Assembly: GCA_031262895.1 (NCBI GenBank)
Contig: JAISGW010000076.1
Location: forward strand, 1-16,600
DNA: 16,600 bases
Origin: Tannerella sp.
GTDB taxonomy: Bacteria > Bacteroidota > Bacteroidia > Bacteroidales > Tannerellaceae
Reading direction: 5' to 3'
In this document: piece after piece, positions 14,053 to 16,600 of the stretch
Position numbering within the stretch: position 1 is the stretch's first letter
How the letters are laid out: every line of letters starts with the position of its first letter
Notes under the pieces: model-generated
The model's input: only the letters and a program-made list of their open reading frames with translations
Told to the model about the DNA's origin: nothing
Databases searched by the model: none
Translations under genes and position numbers: made by a program

Positions 14053-16044
14053 TTATAAGGCTGCAAAGTGGGTTACTTCTTCCGTAGCGGTAAAAGGGAA
14101 GGGCGGATATTGGTAGAGGGGGTGGCGCGGTTCGGTGAGACCCTCGGCATATTGCCAAATCGTTTGGTAGCGCGCGGGCTGTTCGCCCATAGCTTCCATT
14201 TGCCGCAGGTAAGCGGCTATGGATTTGTTTTCCACGATATAGACTTCGCCCATTTTTTCTATGATGGGGCTGTGGCGACGGCTGCGGTCGTGCGCGAACT
14301 TCAGGATGCGCCGCCCGTCGGCCGTCAGTCCTACGGTCGTGAAGCTCATGCTTTTCCCTATGCCCGGCAAGTTGAGCACGTTACGGTCGGTGCCTTGCAC
14401 GAAGGGCTTTTCTTCTTTGGCCTCCTGCATGGAACGGGCGTTGGGGGCGAACATGGCGTAGTTCTCGCGGAAGCCTTTCACGGTAAAAGTATAGTAGCAA
14501 ACGACACCGGCCTCCTGCAGGCAGCGGCGCAGCTTGGCGGCATGGCCGCGGCGCGAGGCGGCGGCGGTGAAGACCATCTGGTTGGTCAGCGTCCAGCCCG
14601 CTGCCCGGATGGCGCGGATGGCCTCGAGGCTTTCGGGTGTCAACTCGAGGGGCGACTGGAAATGGGTTTGCACATAGCATTGGGAGATGCCCGCTTCCGC
14701 GGCCTTTTCCTTAAACTCGCGCAGGACGTCGAGCAATTCCCCTTTGAGACGCATCGGCAGGTAAACGGGCAGGCGCGTGCCGAGGCGCACCCTTTGTATT
14801 TCAGCGTACTTCTGTCCTTCGGGGCGGCTTTCGTTGGCTTTCTTCTTGCGCAAGGCCATCTTGCAGACGGCCTCAAGAATGTGGCGCAGGGTGGCGTCGC
14901 GCGACATCAGGGCGTCGCCGCCGGTAATCAGAATGTCGCGCAATTGGGTGTCGTCCTCAAAATACTGCATCAGGCGACGCAGCTTGTGCGGCCATTGCTC
15001 CTTGGCTTGCAAGGCCTCGAAGTCGAAGTTCAGCCGCCCGCTTTGGAAGTCGTACATCCGTTGGCAGGAGGCGCAAAGCCCGCCACAGGCGCGTCCCATG
15101 GAATCGGGAATCAATATGGCCACGTCGGGATAACGGCGGTGGATGTTGTGCCCGGCGGGCAAGAGCCAACCGGCGGCATTGGGCTTGCCCTCCTCCACCA
15201 GGTCTTCGCGCTCCCAAGCCTTGATGTGGCCAAAGGCTTCGACCAGCTCGTCCGAATAGATGATGTAGGAGCGGATAGCCTCGTCGTCATACACGCCGCT
15301 GCCGGCATCCAGCAGCGAAAGGTAGTAGGGCGTGACGAAGAAGGGTATTTGCTTCTTCCTGGCGCGGAGCAGGCGCTTCATCGTGTCTTCGGAGAGCGTG
15401 CCTCCGAGGAAGGCGTTCAGTTCTGTGGGACTTTTGACGGCCATGGCCAATTGAAAGCGGCTGTCGTCCCACCAGGCGCGCACCTGCGCCAGCTTCTCCG
15501 CCGGTTCCAAGCCCGGTGCGAAATGGTATTTGGCATGGGGCGAAGAGCGCCTTTCTATCTTTTGCACCAGCAAGGGGAGCAGGCGTTCCTTGTTCGCAGC
15601 GCGCACGGCGCACACCTTTGCGTCTAAACCGCTCGGCCAACGCGCCATTTGCCGCCGCACCTGCATCTCGCCGGGCGGTGCCTCCTCCCGTTCGAGCAGG
15701 GAGAAGAGATGGAAAAGGTCTATGTACAAATCGGGCGGCCCTTCTTCCGGGGCGGCGCCTATCAGGAAAGCCCACAGGAGGCTGATGGTGCGAATGGGCA
15801 GGCGTTCGCCCGTGGAGAGTTCGTCGACGCTGCGGCCTTCGTAATCCAAGAGGCGCAACAGGCGGTTCCTGGCCGCCTCGCGTCCCTCGTCAAGCGGCAG
15901 AGCCAGCAGTTGTTCACGCAGTTTGTCCTTGAAGGATACCGCATCCTTACATTCTTTGGCCAAGCGTACCCATTGGGGGAAATGTTCCGTAAACCTTTTC
16001 TTGACCTGTTTCCATTCCTTTGTCATTGTCTCTGTTTTTGCCAT
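14053..16044 (-). CDS. KamA-family radical SAM aminomutase, glutamate 2,3-aminomutase-like
   Basis: 663 residues. The segment 'HRRYPDVAILIPDS' leads to radical SAM cluster motif CGGLCASC (C320, C324, C327), then ITGGDAL at 373-379, where the family has SGGDAL. PGIGK with K564 lies where lysine 2,3-aminomutase has its PLP lysine (PGGGGK). Such enzymes move an amino group from carbon 2 to carbon 3 using PLP, a 4Fe-4S cluster and S-adenosylmethionine. By eye alignment, the two substrate-binding Asp of lysine aminomutase are K523 ('YYTFTVKG') and N558 ('NVLNLPGIGK'). Lys and Asn there are the pattern reported for Clostridioides difficile glutamate 2,3-aminomutase, so beta-glutamate formation is plausible. 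The N-terminal 290 residues have no counterpart I recognise. The start has GGAG spaced 6 bases away. It runs convergent to the FtsX-type gene. Confidence 0.88.
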   Translation of the reverse strand: MAKTETMTKEWKQVKKRFTEHFPQWVRLAKECKDAVSFKDKLREQLLALPLDEGREAARNRLLRLLDYEGRSVDELSTGERLPIRTISLLWAFLIGAAPEEGPPDLYIDLFHLFSLLEREEAPPGEMQVRRQMARWPSGLDAKVCAVRAANKERLLPLLVQKIERRSSPHAKYHFAPGLEPAEKLAQVRAWWDDSRFQLAMAVKSPTELNAFLGGTLSEDTMKRLLRARKKQIPFFVTPYYLSLLDAGSGVYDDEAIRSYIIYSDELVEAFGHIKAWEREDLVEEGKPNAAGWLLPAGHNIHRRYPDVAILIPDSMGRACGGLCASCQRMYDFQSGRLNFDFEALQAKEQWPHKLRRLMQYFEDDTQLRDILITGGDALMSRDATLRHILEAVCKMALRKKKANESRPEGQKYAEIQRVRLGTRLPVYLPMRLKGELLDVLREFKEKAAEAGISQCYVQTHFQSPLELTPESLEAIRAIRAAGWTLTNQMVFTAAASRRGHAAKLRRCLQEAGVVCYYTFTVKGFRENYAMFAPNARSMQEAKEEKPFVQGTDRNVLNLPGIGKSMSFTTVGLTADGRRILKFAHDRSRRHSPIIEKMGEVYIVENKSIAAYLRQMEAMGEQPARYQTIWQYAEGLTEPRHPLYQYPPFPFTATEEVTHFAAL

Positions 16045-16070
16045 ATTTTCTCCGTTGTCATTGTTTTCGA

Positions 16071-16078
16071 CAAATATA
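16071..16078 (-). promoter_or_regulatory. Probable -7 promoter box for the KamA-family gene
   Basis: On the - strand TATATTTG matches TAnnTTTG and lies 26 bases before the ATG at 16044; GGAGAAAAT follows as a likely ribosome-binding sequence. The AT-rich repeat region begins immediately upstream, and no clear -33 TTTG is seen. Confidence 0.5.
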
Positions 16079-16085
16079 ACGAAAA

Positions 16086-16216
16086 GTTATGAGACATTAA
16101 GACTATGAGACCTTAAGATGATGAGACATTAGACTCTAAGGCGAATCTCTTGGTCTTATTACCTTATAGTCTTATTATCTTAGAGTCTTATTGTCTTATA
16201 GTCTTATAATCTCTTT
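16086..16216. repeat. Two oppositely oriented arrays of TCTTATAG-type repeats
   Basis: The left part (about 16089-16140) is built of GAGACATTA / GACTATGAGA units. The right part (about 16152-16216) has TCTTATAG / TCTTATTG units, the same family on the other strand. The halves can pair: AGACATTAGACTCTAAG at 16124-16140 is nearly the reverse complement of CTTAGAGTCTTATTGTCT at 16179-16196, with one extra base and a 38-base loop. The region lies between the radA stop and the promoter of the KamA-family gene. Confidence 0.8.
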
Positions 16217-16225
16217 AGGTGCTTT

Positions 16226-16600
16226 TCAGGAAAAGAGGCAGCGGACAGCTTCTTCCACTTTGGAGGCTTGCATGATATTGAGTTTCGTACGGGAGAAGTC
16301 GAAACCCTTGAGGTTGTTGTTGGGGATGATGATACGCTCGAAGCCGAGGCGTTCGGCCTCGTGGATGCGTTGCTCGATGCGGCTGACGGGACGTATCTCG
16401 CCGGAAAGGCCGACTTCGCCGGCCAGGCAGGTGCCCCGGTCGACGGCGATGTCGAGGCTGGAGGAAAGGATGGCGGTGATGACGGCCAAGTCGATGGCCG
16501 GGTCGTTCACCCTGAGGCCGCCGGCAATATTCAAAAAGACATCCTTCTGGACGAGCTTGAAGCCGGCCCGCTTTTCCAAAACGGCCAGCAGCATGTTCAT
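16226..16600 (-). CDS. radA: DNA repair protein RadA (Sms), C-terminal part
   Basis: The gene enters from beyond the right edge and ends with TGA at 16226-16228; 124 residues are visible. 'NMLLAVLEKR', 'QKDVFLNIAGGLRVNDPAIDLAV', 'GEVGLSGEIRPV', 'RIEQRIHEAERLGF' and 'IIIPNNN' are the conserved C-terminal, Lon protease-like domain of RadA. This RecA-like ATPase aids branch migration in homologous recombination and DNA repair. The Met at 16600 is internal; the zinc finger, the Walker motifs and KNRFG lie outside. The visible part looks intact and ordinary, and no terminator hairpin with a T-run follows it. Confidence 0.95.
   Translation of the reverse strand: MNMLLAVLEKRAGFKLVQKDVFLNIAGGLRVNDPAIDLAVITAILSSSLDIAVDRGTCLAGEVGLSGEIRPVSRIEQRIHEAERLGFERIIIPNNNLKGFDFSRTKLNIMQASKVEEAVRCLFS

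Noticed and set aside
13416..14066. 216-codon - strand frame with 14-residue repeats (MASERSGMPPRLLI type)
   Set aside because: The repeats arise because the 42-bp DNA unit is a multiple of three and happens to lack stops. The rest of the frame lies antisense to the well-supported FtsX-type gene.
14068..15627. 519-codon + strand open frame
   Set aside because: It is the antisense shadow of the aminomutase gene, kept open by GC-rich third positions, and shows no domain motif.

Overview
The window looks like a fairly GC-rich chromosome segment from a Bacteroidota member, probably order Bacteroidales. The reasons are several intergenic matches to the Bacteroides-type -7 promoter box TAnnTTTG, a DUF5119-like lipoprotein, large MacB/FtsX-type permeases, lipoproteins with FN3-like repeats, and A/G-rich rather than strict Shine-Dalgarno leaders. 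The species cannot be named from the sequence alone.

Layout. Bases 1-818 hold the 3' end of galE and the complete cmk on the + strand, both housekeeping genes. Bases 829-3439 carry two - strand genes: a DUF5119-like lipoprotein and an APC-family amino acid permease. From 3487 onward runs a dense + strand block. It starts with a 33-residue small ORF, a stand-alone LytTR DNA-binding protein, and an FHA / two-membrane-segment / zinc-ribbon protein. After an internal promoter come a very acidic 84-residue protein with no Lys or Arg, a zinc-ribbon/FHA protein and a PP2C phosphatase. After another promoter come a membrane Ser/Thr kinase with a WG-type motif at its C-terminus, an exported TPR/Sel1-like protein with a probable outer-membrane barrel, and an FN3-repeat/Kelch-propeller lipoprotein. 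A solo FtsX-type ABC permease follows (11437-13818). A 42-bp tandem repeat array separates it from a convergent 663-residue KamA-family radical SAM aminomutase. The window ends in the C-terminal part of radA.

How the genes may work together. The 3524-11314 block has writer (kinase), eraser (PP2C), two readers (FHA), a DNA-binding output (LytTR), a candidate phospho-target (the acidic protein with repeated T-I-D-D motifs) and two envelope proteins directly downstream of the kinase. The simplest reading is a self-contained transmembrane Ser/Thr phosphosignalling system linking the envelope to transcription. I do not recognise it as a named system. The individual families are known; the assembly and the acidic protein's role are inference.

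Other notable items. The KamA-family protein has Lys and Asn at the two positions that are Asp in lysine 2,3-aminomutase, the pattern reported for glutamate 2,3-aminomutase. Three kinds of intergenic repeat are present: TTAGGGA-type heptamers, TCTTATAG-type AT-rich degenerate repeats at two loci, and the hairpin-bearing 42-bp array.
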